From Megaustenia siamemsis (lineage: Eukaryota > Mollusca > Gastropoda > Stylommatophora > Ariophantidae), in contig JAVIAB010000051.1 in the NCBI GenBank assembly GCA_032433765.1, positions 50,764,530-50,828,529 of the forward strand: a DNA stretch of 64,000 nt, read 5' to 3'. Each line of letters starts with the position of its first letter. The stretch's first letter is position 1. Of the stretch, positions 46,767 through 53,114 are shown one piece after another. The translations under genes and the position numbers were made by a program. The notes under the pieces were generated by a model. The model saw only the letters and a list, made by a program, of their open reading frames with translations, had not been told where the DNA came from and did not search any database.

Positions 46767-49700
46767 TTTGGTAATACATAAGTAATAAACATACTGACAT
46801 GCAAACTCTAAAATTGTTTTATAAAATAATACAAACAATAATAGTAAAGTAAATACAAAAGCAATTAAAGAACATTAAAAAATATATAAAACTATACGAT
46901 TAACTTGATATATTCACTTTATTTCTACGAGTATATGTCACTTTGCTTATATATTTACTTGAATGCATATACGTCAATGTGTACGTTTACACGTTTATTG
47001 AATGTGTATGTTAATTTTGTGTTATATTTATTTGTCCTTAGAATTGTCTGTCAGTATACTAATATGTCCATATGTTTGTCTGTTTGCACGATTGAATATT
47101 TATCTGTTTAAATGCTTATCTGTTTGTATAAGTATATCAGTATTATTCTCCTTGTTTATATAAATGTATCAGTATCATTCTCCTTGTTTGTATAAATGTA
47201 TCAGTGTCATGCTCCTTGTTTGTATAAATGTATCAGTATCATTCTCCTTGTTTGTATAAATGTATCAGTATCATTCCCCTTGTTTGTATAAATGTATCAG
47301 TCGGCATTCTACCTGTTTGTATGGTTATCTGTTCTTTTCTGAAACCTCTCTCGTTCTAAAAAATAAACAAACCTGATTTAGATGTAGGGGCGGCACTACT
47401 GATGACTAACTTGGTGAGTCCCCTGGGCAAAAGTCTCATGACTTGCTGAACTCTGGCATCTGTCTGTCCAGTCAGCTCCGTCGAGTTGACAAACAAAAGA
47501 AAGTCTCCGACTCTGTCAGTAAAACAATAAAAACAAGAACATTGATCTGGTGTCCATGTTTCTCTGACTTATAAGTATATCTGACTTATACGTATATCTG
47601 ACTTATAAGTATATCTGACTTATAAGTATATCTGACTTATAAGTATATCTGACCCGTCTTTAGAGAACATAACTGCCATTTACTTCACTTTTTAATAAAT
47701 ATTTATGAGGTATATGCCATCTAAGGGAGCCGCGATAGCTCAGTGGTTAGTGAACTTGGCTACAAAGGACAAGAGGTAGGGTTCGATCCCAACCGACGGC
47801 TCCGGTTCACCCAGCCTTTAATGGGTACAGGATTTGTTTCTGGGAAAGTAAAGCGGCACGGGCGTAATACCGACCACATTACCCCAAAACTCATGTGCCG
47901 AAGGTCTGTAAAATGTATGGTCGCTAACACCATATTCCCTATACGTCACTTGGCGTGACGGGGGTACTTTACTTTTTGTTTATATGCCATCTAAGCTTAG
48001 CATTTCTTACTTACAACTTTTGCTGTGGTAGAATGAATTATGTCCCCACCGTCTTAAGAATGATTCTACTGGTCTCCTAATTGTCACTAAAAGAATTACA
48101 AACACACTTTGTCTGCTGCCTTTAACCTTACAGCCTTGTGGGAAAATTAGCATTCGTGTTGCACCTTGTCCATTTGCTTAACAATATATTAACTTTGTGT
48201 CAATGTTTCCTTGCGTGCTTTTGGTAGACGTGCAAGGTCAAGGTGAGTGTAATTCAAAATGCGTTTTACAATGTTCTTCCACTTCTTTGGTTTCTGTTTT
48301 CTTTTTTTTAATGCATTAAATATTATTCTAAAACATGTATTTCAATTGTGATGGACCTTCTATTAGAGATCGAGGAAGATAAATATAGAAAATACTAGAT
48401 AACATGGTGTCATGGCATGGAAAAAAGTCAACAACAGAATTGACACGACACACGGTGAATAGAAGATTGTCGAAGGACATGTAGGAATCTGCAGTTTCTG
48501 ATCAAACAAAATATGCCATTCCTGATCAAATAAAACCTGCATTTCCTGATCAGATAAAACCTGCATTTCCTGATCAGATAAGACCTGCAGTTACTGATCA
48601 GATAAAATCTGCATTTCCTGATCAGATAAGACCTGCACTTACTGATCAGATAAAATCTGCATTTCCTGATCAGATAAAATCTACAGTTCCTGATCAGATA
48701 AGACCTGCAGTTCCTGATCAGATAAGACATGCAGTTCCTGATCAGATAAGACCTACAGTTCCTGATCAGATAAGACCTGCAGTTCCTGATCAGATAAGAC
48801 CTGCATTTCCTGATCAGATAAAATCTGCAGTTCCTGATCAGATAAGACCAGCAGTTCCTGATCAGATAAAACCTGCAATTCCTGATCAGATAAAACCTAC
48901 AGTTCCTGATCAGATAAGACCTGCAGTTCCTGATCAGATAAAACCTGCAGTTCCTGATCAGATAAAACCTGCATTTCCTGATCAGATAAAATCTGCAGTT
49001 CCTGATCAGATAAAATCTGCAGTTCCTGATCAGATAAAATCTGCAGTTCCTGATCAGATAAAACCTGCAGTTCCTGATCAGATAAAATCTGCAGTTCCTG
49101 ATCAGATAAAACCTGCATTTCCTGATCAGATAAAATCTGCATTTCCTGATCAGATAAAATCTACAGTTCCTGATCAGATAAGACCTGCAGTTCCTGATCA
49201 GATAAGACATGCAGTTCCTGATCAGATAAGACCTACAGTTCCTGATCAGATAAGACCTGCAGTTCCTGATCAGATAAGACCTGCATTTCCTGATCAGATA
49301 AAATCTGCAGTTCCTGATCAGATAAGACCTGCAGTTCCTGATCAGATAAAACCTGCAGTTCCTGATCAGATAAAACCTACAGTTCCTGATCAGATAAGAC
49401 CTGCAGTTCCTGATCAGATACAACCTGCAGTTCCTGATCAGATAAAACCTGCAGTTCCTGATCAGAAAAAACCTGCAGTTCCTGATCAGATAAAATCTGC
49501 AGTTCCTGATCAGATAAAACCTGCAGTTCCTGTTCAGATAAAATCTGCAGTTCCTGATCAGATAAAACCTGCATTTCCTGATCAGATAAAATCTGCAGTT
49601 CCTGATCTGATAAAATCTGCAGTTCCTGATCAGATAAAATCTGCAGTTCCTGATCAGATAAAACCTGCAGTTCCTGATCAGATAAAATCTGCAGTTCCTG

Positions 49701-52353
49701 ATCTGATAAAATCTGCAGTTCCTGATCTGATAAAACTTGTAAAAATTGCAGGTTATCCATATAATACTAACAGAGCAAAAATTAGCTCTCTGCTTGCCTG
49801 CCAAATAGGCTGCTAGCTAGTCAACTACAACTGAAAACATATCTGGTAGTTGCAAAGATTCGCTAATAACGAAAGTATCGAAATGATTATTGGCAGTGCA
49901 TTTATACATTATTGCGCAACATACTATTTTGGTCAAAAAAGAAATCAGCAACCAAGAGGAAGTCACGTAATAACAACAAGCAGACGGTGAAGCAGGTAAG
50001 GTCATGCGCTCAGAAGAGATCCAGAAGCAATTACAAGAACTCATGCAGTGAACTTGAGATGTTTATCTCACAATGGATAGCTTGCCGTATTGGACAGTGG
50101 CGAAATAGACGAGAGGTGTAGGCTTTACCTGAAAGTACCAAGGATCATACAAGACGCTAAAAGGTGTACACAAAGATGAGCGCGCTATTGTTAATTTTGA
50201 CGGTCTGTGACTAAGTGAAGAAGAAGTAGAAATTATCATTATGGTCAATTTTGACACCGTTCTTATTCCATCAAAATTTATTTTGTAACTATGTTGTATT
50301 TATGACTCTCTGTTCGGCGATATATTTTTAATGAACTAATAATAATAAGAAGAATCCTTTACCTGACGTGTCCGTTTTTCTCCACAGGTCCGCCACGTTG
50401 GATCTCCGTGATCTGTACCTGACCTTTAGATGTAACCTTGACTTTGAGACCAACACCAGCTATCCCTTTTAGCACATCTACTTGAAAAGGACATCCATCA
50501 TTTTGTCGTATTTTTGGGTAGTTGACTCTAGTGCTTCTAGTTGTAAATGTGCTGGTCGCAAAGCTTGTGCTGAATGGTCTTGCGATTGTTTCCATACTAA
50601 GACGAGATAAATCTGAGGTGGACGCACTTAAGGGTCGTAGCGTAGACAGTTGCCGCAGTGGCGGAAGTGACCGGTTGTCAATAGTGAACGACTTGCGCAT
50701 GTCGCTAAGCCTGCTCGAAGAAGGGGCAAAACGAGGTATATCTACCATACTTTCTGACCGCCTATTATTAACTGATGATAAACCAGGGTAAGTGCTAGAC
50801 TGAGTTTTATCTGTTCTCTCCCTTAAATTCGTTTTCAAATTGACTTTCGATCTCATAATTACTTCTTCCGTTTCTTGGTTTCCTGATGGTCTGTGATCAG
50901 AAAGTCTAGACGTGGTTCTTGCATAAGTGGTAGCCGATGTTTTATTTGGTTTATGGCGCAGAGTTACTGGCTCCATATCCTGGACCTCTTGAAGGTTTGG
51001 CGACTGCTCACTTATTTCGCTAGCAGTGAGGGCATTACTTGCTTGATTGCTGACTGTTACAGATGTAGATGCATCAACAATGTTTTGCATTTCTTTATTT
51101 TGCTGGACTTCAAAGATCGGACTACTCTCTTCTGTTAATGTGAGTAATGAACTTTCCCTGTTAACTTTGTTTATATTACCTCCGAAATGGCCAGTGTCAC
51201 ATTTGTAACCGTCATTATTAATCACTGCCGATTCGGTCATCAAACATGTGTCTATGGAAATAGTTTCAGACGTCCCACCGGTGACAGGCGTGTCGTTGAT
51301 GTTTATATTGACCTCTTTCTTTGAGAGAACATCGGCAGATCTTTGAACTTCTTGAGCACATTCTGATTGACCTAAGTGGTGTTTGAATTGTGCTGTAACG
51401 TGTGTAGATGTATCGAATAAAATCAGATCATTCATGTCGTTATTATTTACCTCGTTCTCAGCAATCTTTATAAGGCTGCTTTCTTTTGTAAGTGCTTGTT
51501 TATTTTCTGTTGTAAGTGGTTGTCTACTTTCTGTTGTAAGTAGTTGTCTGTTTTCTGCTGTAAGCGGTTGGCTGATTTCTGCTGTAAGTAGTTGTCTGTT
51601 TTCTGCTGTAAGCGGTTGGCTGATTTCTGTTGTAAGTAGTTGTCTGTTTTCTGCTGTAAGTAGTTGTCTGTTTTCTGCTGTAAGCGGTTGGCTGATTTCT
51701 GCTGTAAGTAGTTGGCTGTTTTTTGTTGTAAGCGGTTGGCTGATTTCTGCTGTAAGTAGGTGGCTGCTTTCTGCTGTAAGTGGTTGGCTGCTTCCTGCTG
51801 TAAGTGGTTGGCTGCTTTCTGCTCTAAGTGCTTGGCTACTTTCCTTGTTTTCTTTCTGTAGAGTCATTGTTTCACTAAAACCTTTGCTATGCTCGAACCT
51901 TGATATATCGCGTGGCACGTTAATTGCATTATTTTCCGAAGTTGTTGAAAAGTTTGAATGTTTCTGCGAGTCAATTACTTCTGACACGGCTTTATGAAAA
52001 GTATTTGTTTTGTGATAACTCGTCTCACTTGTCCATTTTTGTAATATCCTAAGGACCGTTTCTTGAAGATTGTTAGATATTAATGTCGGCACTATATTCT
52101 GCTCTGTGACGCCAGTATGGTTTTTTGTTTCCTTGGAACTATGTGCAGATTTGTTTGAATCTTCTGCTGCTATTGCTGTTAGCAATTTTGTTATTTCTTG
52201 TTTCGCTTCACGATTCGGTAAATTTAATGATTCCTTCTTTTCAGCTACAAGTTCTTGAAATGGGACGTCGTTTATGGAGTCTTTTGATAGAAAAATAGGC
52301 TTGATTTCTTCCTCCACACACGGTTGACCTATGGTTGCACCGCCGGTTGTGGT
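22324..52353 (-). CDS. Multi-PDZ scaffold protein, PDZD2/pro-IL16-like (5' end outside view)
   Basis: Gene model with six exons: 52353-50363, 47512-47373, 44807-39739, 28073-27884, 25854-25078, 22478-22324. Every junction is GT-AG and the phases match (2, 1, 0, 1, 1). The visible protein is about 2,774 residues. PDZ-a (about 621-705) has a GVGLKV carboxylate loop, PDZ-b (about 2372-2456) has PLGVEL, and PDZ-c (about 2688-2774) has GVGFCL and ends three residues after the last strand. PDZ domains bind short C-terminal peptides of membrane and junction proteins, so a scaffold role is expected. The layout of far-apart PDZ domains joined by a huge unstructured region, with the last domain at the C-terminus, and the DLPITIKRIFKG-GPAEKCG sequence resemble PDZD2 and the C-terminal, cytokine-forming PDZ of IL16 (family knowledge). 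In vertebrates IL16 is cleaved; nothing here shows cleavage. The first codon is not seen: an in-frame TGA lies 12 bases before the ATG at 52386, and an acceptor at 52354 suggests an upstream exon. Confidence 0.88.
22479..22774 (-). other. Start of last intron of the PDZ gene
   Basis: AT-rich intronic sequence; the intron (22479-25077) also holds the RNase H fragment, SINE1, hAT relic and foldback element listed below. Confidence 0.7.
22775..23150 (-). mobile_element. LINE fragment with RNase H C-terminus
   Basis: On the minus strand the frame reads FVYVPGHAGVRGNERADRLA, the conserved C-terminal part of the RNase H fold found in some LINEs (the His and the Asn-Glu-x-Ala-Asp motif). About 100 more codons follow, with GRVRRLINQHRTG and a Cys-x-x-Cys near the end (WTCSECN). 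It is GC-richer than the flanks and open throughout, so it is relatively young. None of LINE families A-D in the window shows an RNase H domain. It is in antisense-neutral position: same strand as the host gene, within its last intron. Confidence 0.8.
23300..23552 (-). mobile_element. LINE E relic (3' part), interrupted by SINE1
   Basis: The minus strand carries a decayed LINE C-terminus: a YDHIKRYSNLERT-like stretch, then RGRHQRDLEID and SRLAREIDYF. The element resumes beyond the SINE at about 23825 and continues to about 23950. The clade is not assignable from this much. Confidence 0.55.
23553..23813 (+). mobile_element. SINE1 copy with 11-bp target duplication
   Basis: Complete SINE1 on the plus strand: tRNA-like head (gcgatagctcagtggttaag ... 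gggttcgatccc) in the first 75 bases, then the body and the cgccacttggcgtgacgggg block near the end with a T-rich tail. It is exactly bounded by CAGTTCTCTTC at 23542-23552 and 23814-23824, and it splits the LINE E relic. Confidence 0.95.
23825..23950 (-). mobile_element. LINE E relic, upstream part
   Basis: Continuation of the LINE E relic on the other side of the SINE insertion. The encoded sequence (minus strand) is a decayed RT C-terminal region; the boundary is approximate. Confidence 0.45.
24230..24560 (+). mobile_element. hAT-family transposase relic (C-terminal region)
   Basis: In the plus-strand frames around 24290-24420 the sequence reads ESGFSQMNPFLTPTRASL, followed by hydrophobic residues and a GSP. 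This matches the hAT dimerisation-region pattern ERGFSQMN...TPxRxxLxxxxxxxLxxxxxxGxP (family knowledge). Stops and frameshifts interrupt it, so it is dead. The more N-terminal DDE residues are not recognisable upstream of 24230. A foldback element begins only about 50 bases downstream. Confidence 0.6.
24612..24806. mobile_element. Foldback (inverted-repeat) element, copy 1
   Basis: Two imperfect inverted arms of about 85 bases (about 24612-24696 and 24724-24806) around a spacer of about 27 bases. Matching segments include ggaagagRtatgtttRcaa, acaaataa and caacagaa. Weaker similarity extends the arms outward to about 24590 and 24835. The sequence is homologous to the hairpin at 28580-28699, including aacttccgagg and the act-c/t-gga block. 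Confidence 0.75.
24846..25077 (-). other. Intron sequence
   Basis: AT-rich; nothing recognised before the donor at 25077. Confidence 0.6.
25078..25854 (-). CDS. PDZ gene exon: linker and first half of PDZ-c
   Basis: The acceptor follows a long pyrimidine tract and ends cccaag at 25855; the donor is AAAG/gtaaga at 25078-25077. The exon encodes about 220 residues of Ser/Thr/Gln-rich linker, including a Gln-rich part (QSQLSPLLKQVPQFTEQTQ) and TSPVQKRLTKTLETEQT, then the PDZ-c start (HKVIMTKGATGVGFCLEGG) through KRIFKG. Phase 1 at both ends. Confidence 0.92.
25855..26474 (-). other. Intron sequence
   Basis: Intron 25855-27883. This part includes a CAA microsatellite near 26022-26037 and no recognised element. 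Confidence 0.6.
26475..26846. repeat. 46-bp satellite, about 8 copies
   Basis: Units of 46 bp starting attgtgatatgtatgcataa recur at 26475, 26521, 26567 and onward. The copies are nearly identical, differing at a few positions near the unit boundary. Confidence 0.95.
26876..27185 (-). mobile_element. LINE B copy, 3' end, more diverged
   Basis: Shares with 15430 and 21508 the 3'-end block (tatccatcgacctttcgagc), the basic GRPR region and the segment with the (Asn/Asp)-rich tail. It is interrupted by small indels. It abuts the 46-bp satellite. Confidence 0.75.
27186..27564 (-). other. Intron sequence
   Basis: Nothing recognised. Confidence 0.55.
27565..27806. repeat. (CATA)n microsatellite
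   Basis: About 240 bases of imperfect CATA/TACA units. Long open frames on both strands here are repeat artefacts. Confidence 0.95.
27884..28073 (-). CDS. PDZ gene exon: second half of PDZ-b
   Basis: Acceptor ggcatcatttcag ends at 28074 and the donor is AACAG/gtattt at 27884-27883. The exon starts in phase 0 and ends in phase 1. It encodes VSGFKKGSPVVEEGGAAVGD, then WLVAVDSLWCDQ, the helix VTVMRFLSRL, and the last strand SVLVLARED. This joins in frame to the GTVFR at the end of the 5-kb exon to make one PDZ domain. Confidence 0.92.
28074..28431 (-). other. Intron sequence
   Basis: Start (in genomic order) of the 11.7-kb intron that splits PDZ-b. Nothing recognised here. Confidence 0.6.
28432..29890. 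repeat. 29-bp satellite array, about 44 copies
   Basis: Units of gtcagtcatagttggctata plus nine more bases (about gtagcctcc) repeat head to tail with variants ggct/gact/gaat and ctcc/ctct. The array is interrupted at about 28517-28700 by a foldback element. Variants cluster, which suggests block-wise duplication. Confidence 0.95.
28580..28699. mobile_element. Foldback element, copy 2: 48-bp near-perfect hairpin
   Basis: Left arm 28580-28627 and right arm 28652-28699 are inverted copies over 48 bases (for example cactcggaaaaatt and aatttttccgagtg), with a 24-base T/G-rich spacer. Additional element sequence (aacttccgaggcgata) lies outside the left arm at about 28563-28579 with no matching partner on the right. 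It sits within the 29-bp satellite. Confidence 0.88.
29935..30085 (-). mobile_element. LINE 3'-end fragment
   Basis: One minus-strand frame reads NINPAAWEEIAADRNLWK, the Trp/Asp-Arg/Trp signature at the C-terminus of many non-LTR polyproteins. Stops follow. It does not match families A-D at nucleotide level. Confidence 0.5.
30086..30240. repeat. Repeat X, copy 1
   Basis: A block of about 155 bases shared with 59745-59920. Shared segments include gaaataaaaac, the ccttattct-cagt-cc-aa-gt-tcccc stretch, and gcagatcc...aatggga. Orientation, ends and identity are unknown. Confidence 0.6.
30349..30577 (-). mobile_element. LINE A copy, 5'-truncated, 9-bp target duplication
   Basis: Minus-strand LINE A 3' end beginning with catcatcatt and containing the ggctaccatggagcgccatt and ttgatgttactcgtccatg blocks. 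It is flanked by TTCAAGACC at 30340-30348 and 30578-30586. Confidence 0.9.
30754..31018 (-). mobile_element. SINE1 copy with 14-bp target duplication
   Basis: Full-length minus-strand SINE1, 265 bases, tail at the low-coordinate end and tRNA-like head at the high end. Exactly bounded by TACTGACACTAACA at 30740-30753 and 31019-31032; the perfect duplication suggests recent insertion. Confidence 0.95.
31211..31412. repeat. 19-bp tandem repeat, about 10 copies
   Basis: Unit tacagctaaagcaccttta with variants at the last five bases. Confidence 0.95.
31413..31983 (-). other. Intron sequence
   Basis: AT-rich, nothing recognised. Confidence 0.55.
31984..32092 (+). mobile_element. SINE1 3' fragment
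   Basis: The last 100 bases of SINE1 on the plus strand, from accacattaccccaaaa to the cgccacttggcgtaacg block and a T-rich tail. The tRNA-like head is absent, so this copy is 5'-truncated. Confidence 0.85.
32093..33164 (-). other. Intron sequence, nothing recognised
   Basis: AT-rich; short frames on both strands without motifs. Confidence 0.5.
33165..33265. repeat. Repeat Y, copy 1
   Basis: About 90 bases shared with 63250-63342, including ggaaccattg, tgttcc-tgttgcagttt and ctcatattcc-agtcc. What the unit belongs to is unknown. Confidence 0.6.
33500..34640 (+). mobile_element. Old LINE relic with (GA)n insertion
   Basis: Disrupted frames keep the order of a non-LTR RT: a SKAFNCV motif near 33530, FKYFNSLI...GNTINEIKRRL near 34025-34095 and a GRPRR-like basic region near 34480, which is split by a (GA)n tract at 34436-34476. 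Many stops. Similar in layout to LINE A but much older. Confidence 0.5.
34641..35165 (-). other. Intron sequence
   Basis: Nothing recognised. Confidence 0.5.
35166..35350 (+). repeat. Repeat Z, copy 1
   Basis: Matches 36550-36720 in inverse orientation. Shared blocks are tttgtttgttat, gccgaaacgt-gtagtttgtctt, agct-ctccataccatt and gcggccccg. The orientation shown is that in which gccgaaacg reads forward. Confidence 0.75.
35351..35745 (-). other. Intron sequence
   Basis: Nothing recognised. Confidence 0.45.
35746..36550 (-). mobile_element. LINE C copy, longest in the window
   Basis: Minus-strand LINE C with a (GAT)n 3' tail at 35746-35760. It encodes MWFYRRMLRIPWTAKKSNEN, FFGHAMRREQ and a final NNCRDRKLWRDM, and extends further 5' into a region decoding to the RT connecting segment with a decayed DD-like box (about 36500). 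A frameshift separates the two parts. About 800 bases. Confidence 0.85.
36551..36722 (-). repeat. Repeat Z, copy 2, with hammerhead-like core
   Basis: Inverse copy of 35166-35350. On the minus strand it has CTGATGA, a short GGC/GCC hairpin and GAAAC in the order of a hammerhead ribozyme core (about 36670-36700); see findings for caveats. Confidence 0.7.
36723..37690 (-). mobile_element. Possible decayed element ORF split by SINE2
   Basis: On the minus strand, readable protein-like sequence (e.g. SQTRRQAPQTAHQILQD and CIEYSTLRKTHLPTD) runs up to one side of the SINE2 insertion and seems to continue on the other, ending in repeat Z. It is broken by stops. I cannot assign it to a family. It may be the body of the element whose end is repeat Z. 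Confidence 0.35.
36941..37212 (-). mobile_element. SINE2 copy with 9-bp target duplication
   Basis: Full-length minus-strand SINE2. The tRNA-like head is at the high end (box A ggtggctcagtggttagtgt on the minus strand; box B gggttaaatcccc), and the body carries gtatggggaatatggtgtta and ggtacccattttta. Flanked by CTGTAGTGT at 36932-36940 and 37213-37221. Confidence 0.93.
37691..37913 (-). other. Intron sequence
   Basis: Includes a C-rich tract at about 37830-37845. Nothing recognised. Confidence 0.45.
37914..38060. repeat. 29-bp tandem repeat, about 5 copies
   Basis: Unit gtacatttatggacgatgtc plus ctgaatttt. Unrelated to the 29-bp satellite at 28432. Confidence 0.95.
38061..38784 (-). other. 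Intron sequence
   Basis: Overlapping short frames only; nothing recognised. Confidence 0.5.
38785..38932. repeat. 19-bp tandem repeat, about 8 copies
   Basis: Unit aggataagcgataagcgac, itself built from two related halves (ataagcga twice), with deletions of one half in some copies. Confidence 0.95.
39204..39473 (+). mobile_element. SINE1 copy
   Basis: Plus-strand SINE1 close to full length, with head at 39211-39290 and tail at about 39470. A six-base AATAAC flanks it (39198-39203 and 39474-39479), too short to be firm. Confidence 0.9.
39739..44807 (-). CDS. PDZ gene, 5-kb exon: disordered region and first half of PDZ-b
   Basis: Acceptor ttggtttag ends at 44808; donor TTCAGG/gtatgt at 39739-39738. 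About 1,690 residues, almost all Ser/Thr/Asn/Asp/Gln-rich and apparently unstructured, with seven or so 21-residue repeats near the start, a Pro-rich stretch (PPPLPSAPPPLPSAP) around 41520, and PPPLLPSSAPPS around 40840. The last 30 residues (VSLLLVIIHLHGDGTPLGVE onward) begin PDZ-b. The frame changes three times: near 43274-43276, near 43212-43215 and between 40506 and 40697 (best at 40646-40647). One extra base in the local CCC, AAAA and GG runs (gene strand) restores one frame throughout, and the three together give the phase 0 needed at the donor. Exon ends are unaffected. Prolines and Ser-rich sequence suggest SH3/WW or kinase partners, but this is inference. Confidence 0.88.
43617..44085 (-). 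repeat. 63-bp coding minisatellite (21-residue repeat)
   Basis: Inside the 5-kb exon, six near-identical units encode VVKDVNIVSTNISETDDLNV-Q with Asn-Val/Asp-Ala variants, flanked by a decayed unit on each side. The 63-nt period preserves the frame. Confidence 0.95.
44808..45059 (-). other. Intron sequence
   Basis: Intron 44808-47372 begins here in genomic order; this part is AT-rich with nothing recognised. Confidence 0.6.
45060..45290 (+). mobile_element. LINE 3'-end relic
   Basis: A plus-strand frame reads SKHQDREQEGDQEKRWIDGI, then NDICKNL. The second half resembles the (R)KRWIDGI motif that follows the basic RGRPR stretch in LINE C-termini; here the RGRPR arginines are mutated. Short and old. 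Confidence 0.5.
45291..46717 (-). other. Intron sequence, nothing recognised
   Basis: AT-rich, no coding pattern or known repeat recognised over 1.4 kb. Confidence 0.5.
46718..46762. repeat. (CT)n microsatellite
   Basis: About 22 CT units. Confidence 0.95.
47125..47325. repeat. About 32-bp tandem repeat, 6 copies
   Basis: Unit tataaatgtatcagtatcat followed by tctccttgtttg, with small variants. Confidence 0.9.
47373..47512 (-). CDS. PDZ gene exon: second half of PDZ-a
   Basis: Acceptor tttactgacag ends at 47513 and donor AAATCAG/gtttgt at 47373-47372; starts phase 2, ends phase 1. It encodes VGDFLLFVNSTELTGQTDAR, the helix VQQVMRLLPRG and the last strand LTKLVISS. It completes the domain begun by GGPVEKNGHVR in the upstream exon; Gly-Asp-Phe-Leu-Leu-x-Val-Asn is the PDZ GD-x-hh-x-hN signature. 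Confidence 0.93.
47556..47652. repeat. 17-bp tandem repeat, about 6 copies
   Basis: Unit atctgacttataagtat. Confidence 0.9.
47726..47980 (+). mobile_element. SINE1 copy with 15-bp target duplication
   Basis: Full-length plus-strand SINE1 and the cleanest copy. Its first 75 bases form a cloverleaf-like head, with ggagcc at the start complementary to ggctcc at 47796-47803. Box A and box B are canonical. Exactly flanked by TATATGCCATCTAAG at 47711-47725 and 47981-47995. Confidence 0.96.
47996..48489 (-). other. Intron sequence
   Basis: Intron 47513-50362; nothing recognised in this part. Confidence 0.55.
48490..49740. repeat. 24-bp satellite, about 52 copies, with 480-bp higher-order repeat
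   Basis: Unit ctgcagttcctgatcagata plus aaac, with alternations aaaatctgc/agacctgc and cagtt/cattt. Every unit contains the palindrome TGATCA. The stretch 48661-48960 recurs almost base for base at 49141-49440, a displacement of exactly 480 bases or 20 units. Because 24 is a multiple of 3, several frames stay open for over 1 kb; none has a coding signature. Confidence 0.97.
49741..50362 (-). other. Intron sequence
   Basis: Nothing firmly recognised. A glutamate-rich readable piece near 50200-50240 could be a LINE 3' end but is too short. Confidence 0.45.
50363..52353 (-). CDS. PDZ gene exon: disordered region and first half of PDZ-a
   Basis: Acceptor gttttgtatttcag ends at 52354; donor GTCAG/gtaaag at 50363-50362; starts phase 0, ends phase 2. 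It encodes 663 residues: an acidic/Lys-rich start (EEEIKPIFLSKDS), an 8-residue repeat block (SQPLTAEN/RQLLTAEI units, genomic 51480-51850), a Ser/Arg-rich part with several Arg-Leu-Ser phosphosite-like motifs, and the PDZ-a start CPFQVDVLKGIAGVGLKVKV. No frameshift. An ATG at 52386 is in frame with this exon and could start a shorter isoform, but a TGA lies 12 bases upstream of it and the acceptor makes an internal exon more likely. Confidence 0.9.
51480..51850 (-). repeat. 24-bp coding minisatellite (8-residue repeat)
   Basis: About 15 units of the octapeptide type SQPLTAEN or RQLLTAEI, often alternating as a 16-residue pair. Unrelated in sequence to the intronic 24-bp satellite. Confidence 0.93.
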
Positions 52354-53114
52354 CTGAAATACAAAACTGGAAAACTGGTCATTCATTTTTGACAGTCACT
52401 TTGAATAATCGATTTATCATATTGTTAAAAAGCAACTAAAGTTAAAAGGAAGTGCATTTGTGGAGTTCAGTCACTCAGATTTGAGCACTCTCACTATATA
52501 AGTTTCTGTCTGATGCCATAAATATTTGTTTGATCTGTGATGCATAATTAAAAATATACTTGTTTTGTCTTCCGTTTTTGCGCAATCTTGAGAACGTTTT
52601 ACTGCATCCACTGTAGTATGCAAATCTAGACACTGGCCATGTAGTCTGAGATCACATTCTTTTGATTTTTGAAAATAAAACGTGTATTTTCGACAACATG
52701 AAATTTGATAACAAAATATAATATTGAACCTTGACACTCAGACAAAGCAATCATGTCTCTGCAGAGATCTCTGTCTCAGCTGACTGTTGTTTATAACCAT
52801 CAAGACATAACCCCTGGAGTCTTGTGACATTGACGGACAAGTTTAGAGTGTTGTCCTCTAGCCATTAACAATGAGGCGTGTCGTCGAGCAGACTGTTCTG
52901 CGACTACGTCTATCAACGCCAGCATCTGTAGATGGAAGAAACTATGTTTAAACTTTGTAAAGAAATCTGTACACAATATGTACTAATGTACGTGTGGCAT
53001 AAATACAAGAGTAACATTATGAAATTAATAAATAACATTCAGAGTTATTACAAAATCAGATAATAATAACCCTAATTGAAAGCTAATAATCGAAAAAAAA
53101 TATTTATCTGTTTA
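52354..53114 (-). other. Upstream intron or 5' region of the PDZ gene
   Basis: No PDZ-coding exon or convincing promoter recognised. A minus-strand frame at 52471-52737 (Cys-rich) lacks splice support. Confidence 0.45.

Noticed and set aside
47726..47803. Possible tRNA gene
   Set aside because: Box A and box B are present, but the same head recurs with a common body, tail and target duplications; it is a SINE. No free-standing tRNA was found.
48428..49804. A 458-codon minus-strand open frame
   Set aside because: It is made of the 24-bp satellite, whose length is a multiple of 3, so several frames stay open; composition is a repeated octapeptide without domain, and it lies in an intron of the PDZ gene.
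51383..51997. A 204-codon plus-strand open frame of hydrophobic repeats
   Set aside because: It is the antisense of the 8-residue minisatellite in the PDZ gene exon; the sense frame is supported by splice sites and a PDZ domain.
52471..52737. Minus-strand frame upstream of the first visible PDZ gene exon
   Set aside because: No PDZ motif, and no acceptor-donor pair giving phase 0 onto the exon at 52353; composition is not convincing.
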